A stretch of 64,000 nt of DNA from Macrotrachela quadricornifera (Eukaryota > Rotifera > Eurotatoria > Philodinida > Philodinidae): positions 112,938 to 176,937 of the forward strand of contig JAJEKB010020941.1 in the NCBI GenBank assembly GCA_022393335.1, written 5' to 3'. Position 1 is the first letter of the stretch. Each line of letters opens with the position of its first letter. The notes beneath the pieces are model-generated. The model did not search any database, was not told where the DNA came from, and was given only the letters and a program-made list of their open reading frames with translations. Made by a program: the position numbers and the translations under genes. This document shows positions 23,953-35,474 of the stretch, piece by piece.

Positions 23953-24300
23953 GGTAAGATCAAGAATCTTGCTCTGGAAGTCGATCTTGATGTGACATGC
24001 ACAGTGAACGAGAGCAATGTACTTTTATATATGTTTACTAACCGTACGCAGCCTGACGACATTATTAGTTTATTTCATCAAATTCAACCACTCAAAAATG
24101 CTTTTCCGAACATGTTCAATCTAGTTACAATTGCGATCACAATGTCTGTCAGTTCAACTACATGTAAACGTACTTTCTCTCGACTCAAATTGATCAAGAT
24201 ATTTGCTCACAACAGGATAAGTGATGATCGTCTCAGTGATATGGCCGTCCTCGCGATTGAACGCGAAATTATGGTCGATCTTGATCTAACAGTAGAATAG
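23953..24300 (+). pseudogene. hAT dimerisation-domain fragment (ZMYM1-like transposase)
   Basis: About 115 residues are open after a stop at 23950. The segment ITMSVSSTTCKRTFSRLKLI followed by RISDDRLSDMAVLAIER is the C-terminal dimerisation region of the hAT subgroup found in zinc finger MYM-type protein 1-like transposases (family pattern: PVS-x-A-x-CERSFSxLKxIK). The catalytic domain is absent upstream, where only repeats are present, so it is a 5'-truncated relic. It differs in sequence from the hAT element at 9.6-13.1 kb. Confidence 0.8.
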
Positions 24301-25261
24301 TTTTCAAAGAAACACATGAATAGTCGAATTTTGTTGCAATGATGCAAGACCTTTTTGTTTTTACATTCAGAAAATACATTTTTAAACCCCGAGCTATATT
24401 GTATATTAAAATTATCAGAACGAAAATGTCAATAAGATCTTTCAAAACTGGAGACACGATGAGGATTTTTTTCTCAATGATGAAACTTCTACCTTTAGTT
24501 TTGAAATTACACGATATATTTTTCATCTATTATGGGAAAGTTCTCTAAGGGACAATGCTCTCTCCGTAAATTTTTCCTGGTTACGCCACTATTCTATGTT
24601 AGAAATTGAATGTAGAACTTAATTTAAAAAACATGAAAAAATACATCAAATTTTTATTCTTACCGGAATAATAAGAGGTACATGCTTTATTAAAAAGAAA
24701 GCAAAGAGAATTTTTTTCATTTTTTTAATAATACTTATTATATATTTTCGATTTTATCAAGTATATATTCGCTTTATTTATCACAAAGTATTGCTCGACA
24801 ATTAATTGTCTTCTTCATAAATTTTTCTCATCTTTTATGATTTCATTCAGCGTTTATAAATTTTTTAACGTTAGATTAGTTTCAATACTGGTATTTGTTT
24901 TTTGATGATTATATTCGTTGGTATCTATTATAGAGACATAATAGATGTTAATATGAAAACGTGAGAATTTAATAGAAGAATACGAGATAAGCAAATACGT
25001 GCGTATATTCTAACAGATCAAAGATTAAATAATGTACGTTATTCTTAAATATTATACTGGAGCACACTATAACAAAAAGAGGTCTGTATGAATACTTTTA
25101 AGATTCTTCATCCCTAGAGCCTTTTCTGAATCTTTTTAAATACTAGACTTTTCGTCTGAAACTTAAAATAATTTAGAAGATGATTCAGCAGTGTGAAAAC
25201 CTAAAAGATCTATCATCATGCCTTTTCTTTTTAGATAGTGCAATTTTTCATTTTTTTTTTA
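24301..25261. other. Noncoding interval
   Basis: No gene was recognised. Near 24575 the sequence GGTTACGCCACT resembles GGTTACGTCACT at 35709-35720, suggesting a shared repeat end. Confidence 0.45.
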
Positions 25262-25707
25262 ATGGCGAGCAATAATCAACAAGGTGATGACGAATTGTGT
25301 CCAACAGTAATTTTATTCATTTTTTTTATTCAAATGTAAAATAATCTGATTTTTTTGCAGTTGGCCAGTTTAGAAAAAGAGAAAGAAACTTTAGAAAAAC
25401 AATGAACCGAAGAGTGCAAAGCACTTGAATCCAGGTGATTGAATCCGGCTACCGTTTACGGCCGTATATATGCCGTATTCTCATTAAGGTACGGCCGTAA
25501 AACGACGACCAGGATTCCGGCAAAATACGGTCCATATACGTGCCGTATTTGATCGTATACGGCCGTGTCCATGCCGTACCCGTTCACCAGGGAAGCTGCT
25601 ATTGCAAAAAAAGAACGATGCGAAAAAGCAGTGGAACAAACAAAAATCGAGTTATTCGAATCAGAAAAAGAAATATGAGATAAAAAACAAAAAGAAGGAC
25701 TATAAAA
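25262..25707 (+). pseudogene. Broken coiled-coil gene fragment with three exons
   Basis: An ATG at 25262 opens a 15-codon exon (starting MASNNQQGDDELCPT), then a 54-bp GT-AG intron leads to exon 2 at 25361-25434 (LASLEKEKETLEKQ). Exon 3 runs from 25591 to about 25707 (REAAIAKKERCEKAVEQ, then charged residues). Splicing 25435-25590 joins KALES-R to EAAIAKK in frame. The product is Glu/Lys-rich with a heptad-like pattern, i.e. a coiled coil. In-frame TGA codons in exon 2 (25402-25404) and exon 3 (25677-25679) and a TAA near the end of exon 3 break it. A possible continuation, RELLRRKTCLHEIVHR, lies at about 26675-26725 after an AG. The family is unknown; the exon structure is inferred from splice consensus only. 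Confidence 0.5.
25435..25590. repeat. Palindrome-rich intron (introner-like candidate)
   Basis: 156 bp with GT at its left end and AG at its right end, much richer in G+C than the flanks. It is built from repeated ACGGCCGTA / TACGGC words in both orientations, for example at 25457-25466, 25490-25500 and 25556-25566. The two halves are roughly inverted copies. It lies exactly between two coding pieces of the coiled-coil pseudogene, so the whole intron may be a foldback element whose ends act as splice sites. Confidence 0.5.
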
Positions 25708-28184
25708 GTAAGTGTAAATGTTTGATGTATTTAAACAGTCAAACATTTTTATCATAAGTATATTCTACAAAAATTGTTCTTATTTTGAAAAATTTTATTT
25801 GAACTATTAGGTAGAAGACGGACCTTTCTTATATCAGTCAGATCTTCTAAATAATGATTCTAAGTCGTTAATTTTTAAAATTTAATTCTTTTTATTAAAA
25901 TAACCAACAAAGCAGAGCAAATAATATTCGAATTCCTAATATAAAATAAACTACTTTACGAAATTGATCGAACGAAAATTTTATTAGCGCGGAAAAATAT
26001 TGTTCATCTAAAAATATCTTTGACAGAAAGTATTCGAAGTTTTCAAATGAGAAAAAAAACGTTTAAAAATCGTCTGTTTTTGTACTATTTATTATTCACT
26101 AAAATTTTATAGTTAGTGTTTTAAATAAAATAAGACAAAAGAGAGAGAGAGAAAGAAACAAGTATGCAATGATATCGTTCGGTAGACGAAAAAATATTTG
26201 AAGAGAATGTATAAGCTCTGATATTCTGTTTATCTTACGTCGTGACAACCACTTCATTAGGCATTCATCTCATCATAATGCTATGTGCGCGTAAAAAAAT
26301 GAAATATTTTGTTGATTAAAGAGGCGTTTCATGAGAAAATTAAAGATAGCGTTTATTAAGATTTTGCTGAATTTTTCTAAGTTTTAGAATTTTTTTCGGA
26401 TTTCTTTTGGATTTAAATACACCAAATTCTTTTTTGCCCCTACTGATTACTTCTATTTTTTGTATTATAATTATTTTATGAAAACTATGACTCATCTATT
26501 GTTCCGAAATGATAAATTGAACTATATAACAACATTAAATAGATTTGAGTAATTCTAAATATTATATTTATATGTTAATTTCCGTAATTCAGTAGTAGAA
26601 AGATAAGGTATATCATTGAAAGCTGTTTTATTTGAGTGAAATTTTTTATTTTTTTATTAATTTGTATTATTTTAGAGAATTATTGCGTCGTAAGACATGT
26701 CTTCATGAAATTGTTCATCGAACAGTTATTTTTTATTTTATTGTTTCGCTTAACATGTAGTGTCATATAATGCATTATAATTTTTTTTATCAATTTTTCA
26801 AGAAAGAAACAGTAGAGACTTCAATCTTGAAGCTTGATGAAATTTTAGAAGTCTCTTAAAATGTTCTTAAGTCTAAATATGTCTTTGGAAATCTTTGAAA
26901 AATTTCAAGTCTCTTTTAGAATGCATCACAAACTAACAGTCAAGTAAATTATATTTATAGTTATTGACAATGTCCAATTATAGATTTTAATCAAATTCAA
27001 CAAAGTTTGGTAATTTAAATAAGAAAAATGAATTACTTACGGGTTTAAAGGTGTTGATACCAAGGTGAAAGAGTAACGATGTCAAGTCTGTGCTAGAATT
27101 TTAATAAATGTTCAAAAACAAGTTTGCCATATTGATTTTTTTTTAAGATTCATATGTATTCAAAGTTCTATACAGTATCATAAAAATATAAAAAGAAAAT
27201 GAAGAAAATTAAAGACAACAATTAAAATTACTATGTATTAGATTAACAAAATATGAAACACTATTCAAAGTATATACAAAGTTACTGATTAACTTTGTGA
27301 ATGTGACAGAAGTTTCTCAGAGTTCAATTAACCAGTTTTATTAGTAAAATGTCAACGCATCAAGGGATATTTAAAGTATGGAATCCAGAAATCGTTCTTT
27401 CTTCAGCCTACGTTAGTTACATAATTTATTTAAGTCTTTGTGTTTTTTGTTCCTTTGAACCTTATAACGAAAAGAAATTCAATACATTTTTTGTGATATA
27501 TTTTTATCTTGACACTTTTTTTATGATAATGTTTAATAGATATTTCATAATTAACATCAACTTCATCAAATTCAGAGCTAGAACTACGACTCACACATGA
27601 TAGTAATCCATCTAAAATTGAATGATCACGAAATAAAATAAATATATTTTTTATGAAATACAATCTAAAAGGAGTGTTGAAGTGTATGACTTACCCCTCA
27701 TAGACCATGAAATACCATATCCATGGATCGTGACAAATGTAAACCAGAACTTGTTTCAGAATGTGACAGACACTGTAATATCCTCCTACCGTTTGTAAAA
27801 TCCAACGTAGTAATAGACAGTCTGGAAAATTTTCTCATTTACGAAGAGACGTAGCTCGGTCGTATTTCACATTTATATTCCAAAGAAGTTGTTCTAATAG
27901 TTTATTTTGAAAATGAATAGTTTTTTGTATACTGTAACAACGAACGTGTATCGTCTAACAACTGCCTTTATTTAACTCCTCCTCCTGTTTTTATACATGT
28001 GGCCTCGTCTACCGAGAATATAACAATTCAGAGCGAAAAGGGTAGGCGTTATACATATAGCTATGCTCACTAATTGAGTAACATAAATCACTAAGATAAA
28101 GATGAGAATAAACATAGAGACAACGATATACACATACACACACAGTTAAATTGAACTAGGAGAAATACATGAAGAGAGAAAGGT
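25708..28184. other. Noncoding interval
   Basis: AT-rich, with no convincing gene. A possible small exon for the preceding coiled-coil gene lies at about 26675-26725. A minus-strand frame at 27430-27663 contains a low-complexity serine stretch (SCVSRSSSSEF) without family resemblance. Confidence 0.45.
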
Positions 28185-28220
28185 AATTGACATACGTAGG
28201 GAAAGTTAGCAGCGGATTCG

Positions 28221-28860
28221 AGTAATCCTTGCTGACATTCGCTCCTGAAGCTGTGCTATTGTTTTAAATGGTTGTGCTGGATGCAGAATTTAATTCTGCG
28301 TCGAATGGTACCATTTTCGAGGAGGGTTATCGGCCGAAAAGTAGGGGTTTGGGCCAAAATACTTGGTTTTTAGGGGGTTTTGGCAAGTAATCCTTGCTGA
28401 CATTCGCTTCTGAAGCTGTGCTATTGTTTTAAATGGTTGTGCTGGATGCAGAATTTAATTCTGCGTCGAATGGTACCATTTTCGACGGGGGTCATCGGCC
28501 AAAAAGTAGGGCTTTGGGCCGAAACACTTGGTTTTTAGGGGGTTTTGTCTAGTAATGCTTGCTGACATTCGCTGCTGAAGCTGTGCTATTGTTTTAAATA
28601 GTTGTGCTGGATGCAGAATTTAATTCTGCGTCGAATGGTACCATTTTCGACGAGGGTTATCCGCCAAAAAGTAGGCGTTTGGGCCAAATTACTTGGTTTT
28701 TAGGAGGTTTTGGCTAGTAATCCTTGCTGACATTCGCTCTTGAAGCTGTGCTATTGGTTTAAATGGTTGTGCTAGATGCAGAATTTAATTCTGCGTCGAA
28801 TGGTACCATTTTCAACGGGGACATTGACCAAAAAATGTAGCTTTAAGCCGAAATATGAAA
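28221..28860. repeat. Four tandem 165-bp units in the left arm
   Basis: Units begin with AGTAATSCTTGCTGACATTC at 28221, 28386, 28551 and 28716, exactly 165 bp apart; the last one decays near 28830. Each contains the palindromic segment GCAGAATTTAATTCTGC and ends with a GGGGGTTTTGG-like G/T-rich stretch. Differences between units are few. Confidence 0.95.
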
Positions 28861-29203
28861 CCTCTATTTTCCGTCGACGAGCAGTCCCTTGTGATATTTG
28901 CTCGCAAACTCATACTGGAATGTGAAATATGGTGGGCAGGAACAAGTGAGTAGATAATTTGTCTTCTGATATGATATGACATGCGCAGAAGTGTGATTGA
29001 AATAAAGTCATCTAAAGAAGAAAATTATGCATGAATGTGTTCAATGAATGCACGACGTATTTTATATGATCAATGGAAAGTACATTTTTATATTCTCAGA
29101 TAGTTTTATTTTGACGAAAAGTAGTGAATTATTACATTTACATACAGGAAGAAAAGTTTCCGAACACAAATAATTATGTGTTATTAACAAAAAGAAGAAA
29201 CAA

Positions 29204-30715
29204 GTGTACTCGAAGGTACATATTCATCGCAACTTCAAAAAGAAAATCGTTCACTCAGTTATTCATCTTGACAATTTATGTGCTATATCACCATCAACAG
29301 ATGTTTGTCTATTTATTTCACACACAACGTTTGCTGACGTAGCAGAACTCGCCACTATATTATCACCTCGTGATACAATCACCGTATTACCTCGATACGA
29401 TAATAATCAATTTTCTACGTTTTTGGAAAACGATATCCGTCAAGTTTTACAAATTCATCAGACAAGAGCATATATCACAAGAACCAATTCTATTGTTCAT
29501 TTCATTGATAATCAACGTCATTTAGCAAACGTTATTGAAAACTCTCGATTTAACTCATCAGAAGGTCGCGTAGACAGCAATGAACTTGACACATCATCTA
29601 AGTTGCTGTCAGCATCTAATATATTACTAAAACAAATTAGTAATAATAAAGTTGGTTTTGATTATTTGACAAATGGTGAGCTTATGTCATTTCTGGCCTT
29701 GATTGTATATGTCGTCGACAAATCATAGAGAATCACCGATCTTTCTGAAGCACTTAATTTTTTTTCTCAACATATTGTTGCTCAATCTGTACATGTTATA
29801 TGCTCATGTCCAATCCATCAGCAAAATATTCCCGCTAATCAACCATGTCTTATTGCTTCCACATTATTTTTTTGTCCATCAATAGAAATTACTATTTCAT
29901 TTCCAGTCTATCGTTTTATTTCTTTCCTTGCAATTGTTAATGGTGATTAATTCATGTATTCAAACATACCGAAAATAATTGCATTCAACACAAATGATCA
30001 TTCAATAATATCTTGGATTGATGCACCAAAATAAAATGAATGTCTACTCTCCTTCTTTATTTATTATCAAAAGAAGCCGTCAATCATCCCATTATCTCAT
30101 TCTCCATGCTTATCACAATTGTTCACATCTGGTTCAGCTAAAGTTAACTCATGTCAACTAACACGTTCCTGTGCACTACAAACTGATGTTATCAATATTG
30201 ACAGTAATATTTCGTTTTTCTCTCTCACAATGGAGATCCGCTTTATTGTCCCCTTCATTCGACCACTGGCGACTTTAATGGTACAATTGCGATTAATGAA
30301 CTTTCACTAGTACGGATGCCTTGCGGCAAAATAATTAAATGTATTAACACCGAATTACCATCGTCTATTTGCAATATTCGAAATTATATTAATTAAATCA
30401 ACAGCTACTGGAAATCATAAGCAGTTATCGACTATTCTAAGGTTGATTAAGAACATGATGAAACAGCTGGTATCGACTTATAAACTTGCAATTAAGAATT
30501 CGTTAAAAGATATTCTTGCTGATTTGGTAGGCAATCGAATAACTGTCATGACTAATATTAAAGAATTTGGTGCACGTATATTGCCAATAATTTCTATCGT
30601 TATAATATCAATTCTTTGCGTCTTCATTCGACGAATATGGAAAGAGAATGATAAACGTGTAGATAAAACTGAAAATAATGTTGGACAAATTGCACATGAA
30701 ATAATAAGATTCTAA
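29204..30715 (+). pseudogene. Membrane-protein (envelope-like?) reading frame carried by the long-TIR element, broken
   Basis: One reading frame is open from 29204 to 30715 apart from a few stops (first TAG at 29726-29728, then TAA codons at about 29948, 30032 and beyond). The same frame resumes each time, so it was once a single coding region of roughly 500 residues. The middle is Cys-containing (VHVICSCPIHQ, SCQLTRSCALQ, GKIIKCINTELPSSICN). The end has one strongly hydrophobic segment (about 30575-30640, ILPIISIVIISILCVFI) followed by a basic anchor RRIWKEN and a short hydrophilic tail. This is the layout of a type I membrane glycoprotein. An origin from a retroelement-type envelope gene, or capture of a host surface-protein gene, would both fit; I do not recognise the family. 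Stop codons show it is inactive. Confidence 0.45.
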
Positions 30716-31339
30716 AAACAATATAAGCATAATCCATAAACCTGATTCATTCGTTGCAACAATTTCTTTTTCTCTCAACATGACGTGACTGTTTCATATC
30801 GCATTTTTCATTTAACACTGAAATAATCACTGTATTGAAGTACTATTCAATCTTTAATTGTAAATAAACTATTATATTTTACGTAAACCATCTGTTTACA
30901 TTTCGGGTATAATAAACACTCCTAATGAAAAGAGGAATATCAACTGATATCAGTATTAGTTTCAAAAAGAGACTAAAGCTTCAGGCAGTGAGACTAATCA
31001 ACAATCATTTCGTAGAAATAAAAAAACAAACCGATTAAATAATCCAGATCAAAAAACCATAACTCCAGTTACACACAAATTACTATCAATACAAGATTTA
31101 GTCAAAAAATCGTAGAATCCGGACACGATATTTACCAGTGTGCACATCAGTTTCATAATGTAATGCATTTAATTAAACATTTACCAGCTAAATCAAATCT
31201 GACAACGAACATGAACACGAAATTTTTTAAACTACAACTGCCCATCGTTTGTTCGAGACAATTCACTGCTGATTATAGCGCAATATACAAACACACCCCC
31301 AAGATTTGGTCGGAAGCTAAGTATTCTACTACAAACCCT

Positions 31340-31556
31340 TTTTCTTAGCCGATGATCCCCCTCGAAAATAGTACCATTCGACGCAGAATTAAATTCTGCA
31401 TCCAGCACAACCATTTANNNNNNNNNNCCTCGAAAATGGTACCATTCGACGCAGAATTAAATTCTGCATCCAGCACAACTATTTAAAACAATAGCACAGC
31501 TTCAGGAGCGAATGTCAGCAAGGATTACTCGAATCCGCTGCTAACTTTCCCTACGT
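31340..31556. repeat. Right inverted arm of the long-TIR element
   Basis: Complement of the left arm: parts of two 165-bp units, including TGCAGAATTAAATTCTGCAT-type cores, followed by the outer GCTGCTAACTTTCCCTACGT. The arm is shorter than the left one, and the copy boundary coincides with the run of Ns. Confidence 0.9.
31418..31427. other. Assembly gap (10 N)
   Basis: Ten N inside the tandem portion of the right arm. The true copy number here is probably higher than shown, so the apparent asymmetry of the two arms may be an assembly effect. Confidence 0.99.
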
Positions 31557-31646
31557 AATTGACATTCATAAACAAGGAGTTATAAAAATATTGACACATT
31601 ATACCGCATGAATTAGGAATGAATCAAGATTTTATTGAACAATTTA

Positions 31647-33306
31647 TCAGGAAAGATATTTTAAACAAGGAAAATATAAATAAAAATCCTTTGGATGCGC
31701 TGTAATTGTACGTATAGTAAATGATAAAATTTCTACTTTAGAGCAGTTATAGAGTGTCACATCACGTTTTAAATTTTCTGTTACAGTTACTGAATTATTA
31801 TATGAAATAGTCAGTTTAATCAGTTTTAGTAAATGTGTATTAGTATGAACTAAAAATTGTTCGACATAAATAGCACGTTGAAAATGAATGGTCAAAGAAA
31901 TAAGATGATGAAATTCAACAATTGAATTCAATTGTTCATTGCTTTCGTCAATATTATTATGAATTCTATTCAAAACTGTGAGATGAGTGATAAATGGAAA
32001 TGCACGAGCAATACGAAAAAAAAAATTCATGTTTAAATGGATAAATCCTATCTGATAGATATAAAATTCGAACATTTTTGCATAAACCTTCTTGAAAACC
32101 ATAACTAATAGTATATATATCGTTCATACTACATGGAAGTGAAAATATATGAGATTTAGCAGCATTATTTGGATATTCCAATTAAGAAATGTACGAGATA
32201 TATCATTATTTGTTTGCATATACATTTCATTACTCATAAATTCACAATTTGTCGTAATATTTCAAGGTGTGGTAAATAAATGAGTATCATCAATGAATGT
32301 TGATTTATGATCAACATTGATATATAATGTTAATTTTTCGAGATTTATCATTTGACGAATTAGAGGTAATATACAGTTATCATATGCATTTATTTCAGAA
32401 TATGATGTAAAAGAAAAATATTTCAAGTTAAGTACTGTCGTCTACAATAAATATTGAAAAATATGATTTAAGATTTTAATATTAATATATTTTCTTACCC
32501 AATTCTCTATTGATAATGATGAAATATTAATGTTTCCAACAACAACACATAACTTATGTAGTTGAGGAAAACGACCATCAAATAAACATACACAATCATT
32601 AAATTTTTGTAAAATAATGACTAAATTAACTAGACTAGATGAATAACAAGTTTTTGAAGATAAATCATCAAGAGATATTACTGGACGATGTTCGATATTA
32701 TTTTGATTAAAATCAAGTTCGTGAAGATTTATAAATGTATGAAAAATACGTGAAAGTAATTTTTTACTAAATTCAATAGAAATTGATGGTGTAAATCTTT
32801 TTCTATCGATTGTAAGAATAAGATGTGTAATATTGTTAAAAATATTTCCTAATGGTGATTCTTCTATTAACAAAAAAATAGTTTTCATTTAAATACTAAA
32901 GAAAGAAAATATAAAACTTACCGGTAAAATAACGAAATACAAAATCTTCATCGATTTTAGTCAATTCAAGTTTATATAAACGAGGATAAACATTCGAAAG
33001 AAGAATACATTCCATAGATAATGGTTCAAGAATAAGATATTCTATATATTGATGTGTTTCAGGTAAAATATTTAAACAATATCGATCGATGATCGAATCA
33101 GGTAATGAACAATATTGGTTTGTTGCTGGATTTTTTTCTGTTAATTGAATCGAACGAGTGTAAACACGATCTCGTACCAGTTTATCAAACCTTTTATTAA
33201 CACCAATAAACGAGTAGAGTATATTGATATTATTAATATTATTCAAAATTTTAATTATCATTTCATCAGGAAGATCCATTATACTAATGACCGCGGAATG
33301 ATTCAT
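31647..33306 (-). pseudogene. F-box protein with leucine-rich-like repeats (bdelloid-type), frameshifted
   Basis: Exon 1 (33306-32922) starts with an F-box (LPDEMIIKILNNINNINILY, about residues 11-50), the Skp1-binding part of SCF ubiquitin ligases. Exon 2 (32863-32499) and exon 3 (32441 down to 31647) follow after introns of 58 and 57 bp that keep the frame (phase 1 and phase 0). The remainder alternates short Leu-rich strands (LEKLTLYINV, FPFITHLTVL), which would form the substrate-binding part. Two disruptions lie in exon 3: one around 32260-32190, where the frame is lost after THLF, and one in the A-run at 32014-32024 (HEFFFRIARAFP is restored only by shifting). The second is in a homopolymer and could be a sequencing error; the first looks real. 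The family is greatly expanded in bdelloids. Confidence 0.75.
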
Positions 33307-34661
33307 GTTTGATTGTCAAAAAGTACTGATTAATTTTTACTTTGCCAATCGAAATAAAACTGGTTCAATTTCTAGTTGTGTTTCTTGTTTAATAGACATG
33401 TGCAATTTATATAGCAAATAGAGAATGGTAAAAGGTCACATATGAAAATAAGCATAAATTTTAGCAAGAACATCACTCGCGGTCATGAGGTAAGACGAAA
33501 TATACAAAAAAAATTATAAAGTACGAAGGGCGAATATATTTTTGCGTTTTGTTTTCGTTGCCGCTACGGTCTGCAATGAAGTTGGGAAGCCGGAAAAGTT
33601 TGATTTAAAACTTATATCCACTATTTTATTCGGAAAATATGCGCGAGTTTCACAAAATTATATTCTTTTAATAAATAAATTTTTCATGCTGTTTAAAGAA
33701 ATTCTTGTTAAGATTTTATACAAAAGAAAAGAAGCATTTTCAATTCGAAAAATCCGAAATCTTTATTAGATAAACAGTAAAACGTTTCTTTTTTTAAATA
33801 AAATTATAATGTATGATGTAAATAGATAAAAAAAAAGATCAAATTAAACATATTGTCAATAGACTAAATGTCATAATTTTAAGTTTTTCTTTCAAAGATA
33901 TTTCATTTTTTTTCTAACTTTGATGAATATTATTTATTTTATTTTACTTTTCCATTCCTTTTGATTTTTTCAACTAATATATATATATATTAAATATATG
34001 TTAGAAACAGAAACGAAAAGAGAATTGAAATGCATAAATAAATAAAAATATAATATGTTGTCCTGTTATTTTCTACTATATAGCTATTATGTGTCTCAAT
34101 CAAATCGAATAATATTAATGAAATATTTAAATAAATAAATTATTTGTTTTATAAAAAAAAAATGTTTGATTATTTCTTAAAAGAATTTCTACATAGAATA
34201 TCAAAGTGATTCGATTTTATTTTGCAATTGTTATGTTCATTTAAGATATTATTTGAATAGTGTCTACACTGAAAAAAAGATAGGTATTTTATAGAAACTT
34301 TGAAGATTTTGCAACATTTTACGAAACAATTTTAAGTTCTGTCGCATGAACATCGTTTCATAGTTTTCATACAGAGCCATTTTAGGTTCTAAAAAATTCA
34401 AGAGAGTTTCAAAGTTTTACTACGAAATTCTTTAAAAGTTCCGTGCATCGTGTGCTGCATTTTCGATAGTTTAGCATCTTCTACACAAAACCAGTGACAG
34501 TTCTGTATAGCATGCAAACATTTCGTATAAATTCTACGCAACTGTACATAGTTTCGTAACCGCTCTAATAGTTTGAAATACACTGTACGAAACAAGCCAT
34601 GCTTTCGTAAATAATATACCGAAACATTATGCCATTTACGAAACTATTGATAGTTTCATGG
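33307..34661. other. Noncoding interval with CGAAAC-rich repeat
   Basis: No gene. From 34300 to 34650 words such as TACGAAAC, GTTTCGTA and CATAGTTTC recur in both orientations, like a decayed MITE; similar words occur at 38960-39090. No exact ends were found. Confidence 0.5.
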
Positions 34662-35043
34662 CAGAACAAGGACACAAGTACATGCGCTTGTGCTTGAATG
34701 ACTGTACTTGAGTCCGTACTTGTGCTTGTCCTACCTTTGACTCAAGGTCCAATTAGATTCCAAGGAAGCTTATCTTCACTATTATGGATTTGGTGAATAG
34801 GGTTCTATGACCATTTTGGTAGAGGATGTTGAGACGAACAAAAGTCCCCGTGGATAACAATATTGTTTCTGTGGTGTACAAGCAAGAAAAACGGCCCTGA
34901 AATCTCATTGGTTTAGAATGGCCGCATCAGACTTGGACAGAAACAAGTGGAGCAAATAGATTTATGTCAAGTACAAGTACAAATATAAGTACTTTCCACC
35001 AAGTACAAGTACAAGTATAAGTACTTATCCTACATCTGCTCTG
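34662..35043. mobile_element. Degenerate hAT MITE related to the one at 13.97-14.91 kb
   Basis: The left starts CAGAACAAGGACACAAGTAC and the complement of the right starts CAGAGCAGATGTAGGATAAG; both are followed by AAGTAC-type repeats as in the intact MITE. The flanking 8 bp (TTTCATGG and GTTAAGTT) do not match, so one end is lost or two fragments are joined. A second internal end-like segment (CTTGTCCTACCTTTG) lies at about 34715-34730. Confidence 0.5.
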
Positions 35044-35049
35044 GTTAAG

Positions 35050-35474
35050 TTAAAACAAAAACTGTGTGATTACGTGATTATATATTTATTCATTTCAATG
35101 CTGACATACATAATTTTGATAATACAAAGAAAAATAATTTTTTACACATAAACAGACACCACAGTAAGTATACATCACATCTATTCTTTTTTCTCTTTCT
35201 TTCGTATTACAATAAGCACATCTACGACGAGTTGAAATAACTTCTGGTACATGAGTTAATAGTTGTGGCGTTTTAGAATTTTCGTATCACTAATGTTCTT
35301 TTCGAAGCGCACCTTCTCCAGATTATTCATTGCCAAAGGTCTTCCTAGCCTTTTTCTATTTAAATAATTACCTATCAGTGCAGTGCTAATAGATGATATA
35401 TATATTCTATAATACTAATATTACTATTAGAAAGATGTCTGTCATATATGTCTTACCAGGACTGAAAGGGTTAA
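35050..35474 (-). mobile_element. Internally deleted piggyBac derivative
   Basis: The right boundary is TTAACCCTTTCAGTCC read on the minus strand (35474-35459), identical to the terminus at 4355-4340. Only the C-terminal end of the transposase remains: minus-strand 35280-35095 encodes HVPEVISTRRRCAYC, then KRIDVMYTYCGVCLCV, a C4 zinc-finger typical of piggyBac transposase C-termini, ending at a TGA. The catalytic domain is missing, so the terminus is joined directly to the 3' end of the gene. A TTAA at 35050-35053 is the likely other boundary. Confidence 0.72.

Larger units (their letters stand above)
28194..31556. mobile_element. Long terminal-inverted-repeat element with 9-bp target duplication
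   Basis: The left end starts ACGTAGGGAAAGTTAGCAGC and the right end is the exact complement. The inverted match continues for more than 120 bp with almost no difference. The flanks AATTGACAT at 28185-28193 and 31557-31565 are identical (9 bp). A 9-bp duplication with long terminal repeats is the pattern of Mutator-like elements, but no transposase is encoded. Instead the interior carries a decayed membrane-protein reading frame (29204-30715). The left terminal region contains four tandem 165-bp units; the right contains parts of two plus an assembly gap. The near-identity of both arms suggests recent movement or conversion. Class assignment is inference. Confidence 0.85.

Noticed and set aside
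27430..27663. Minus-strand frame with a Ser-rich segment
   Set aside because: Low-complexity residues only, no homologous family, no splice-linked neighbours.
28221..28860. CRISPR-like array
   Set aside because: Units are 165 bp and directly adjacent with no unique spacers; they are part of a transposon arm in a eukaryotic genome.
31163..31348. 61-codon frame just before the right arm of the long-TIR element
   Set aside because: It is in the same register as the upstream cargo frame and can be extended upstream (ESGHDIYQCAHQFHNV), but nothing recognisable is encoded and it runs into the terminal repeat; I could not support it as a gene.
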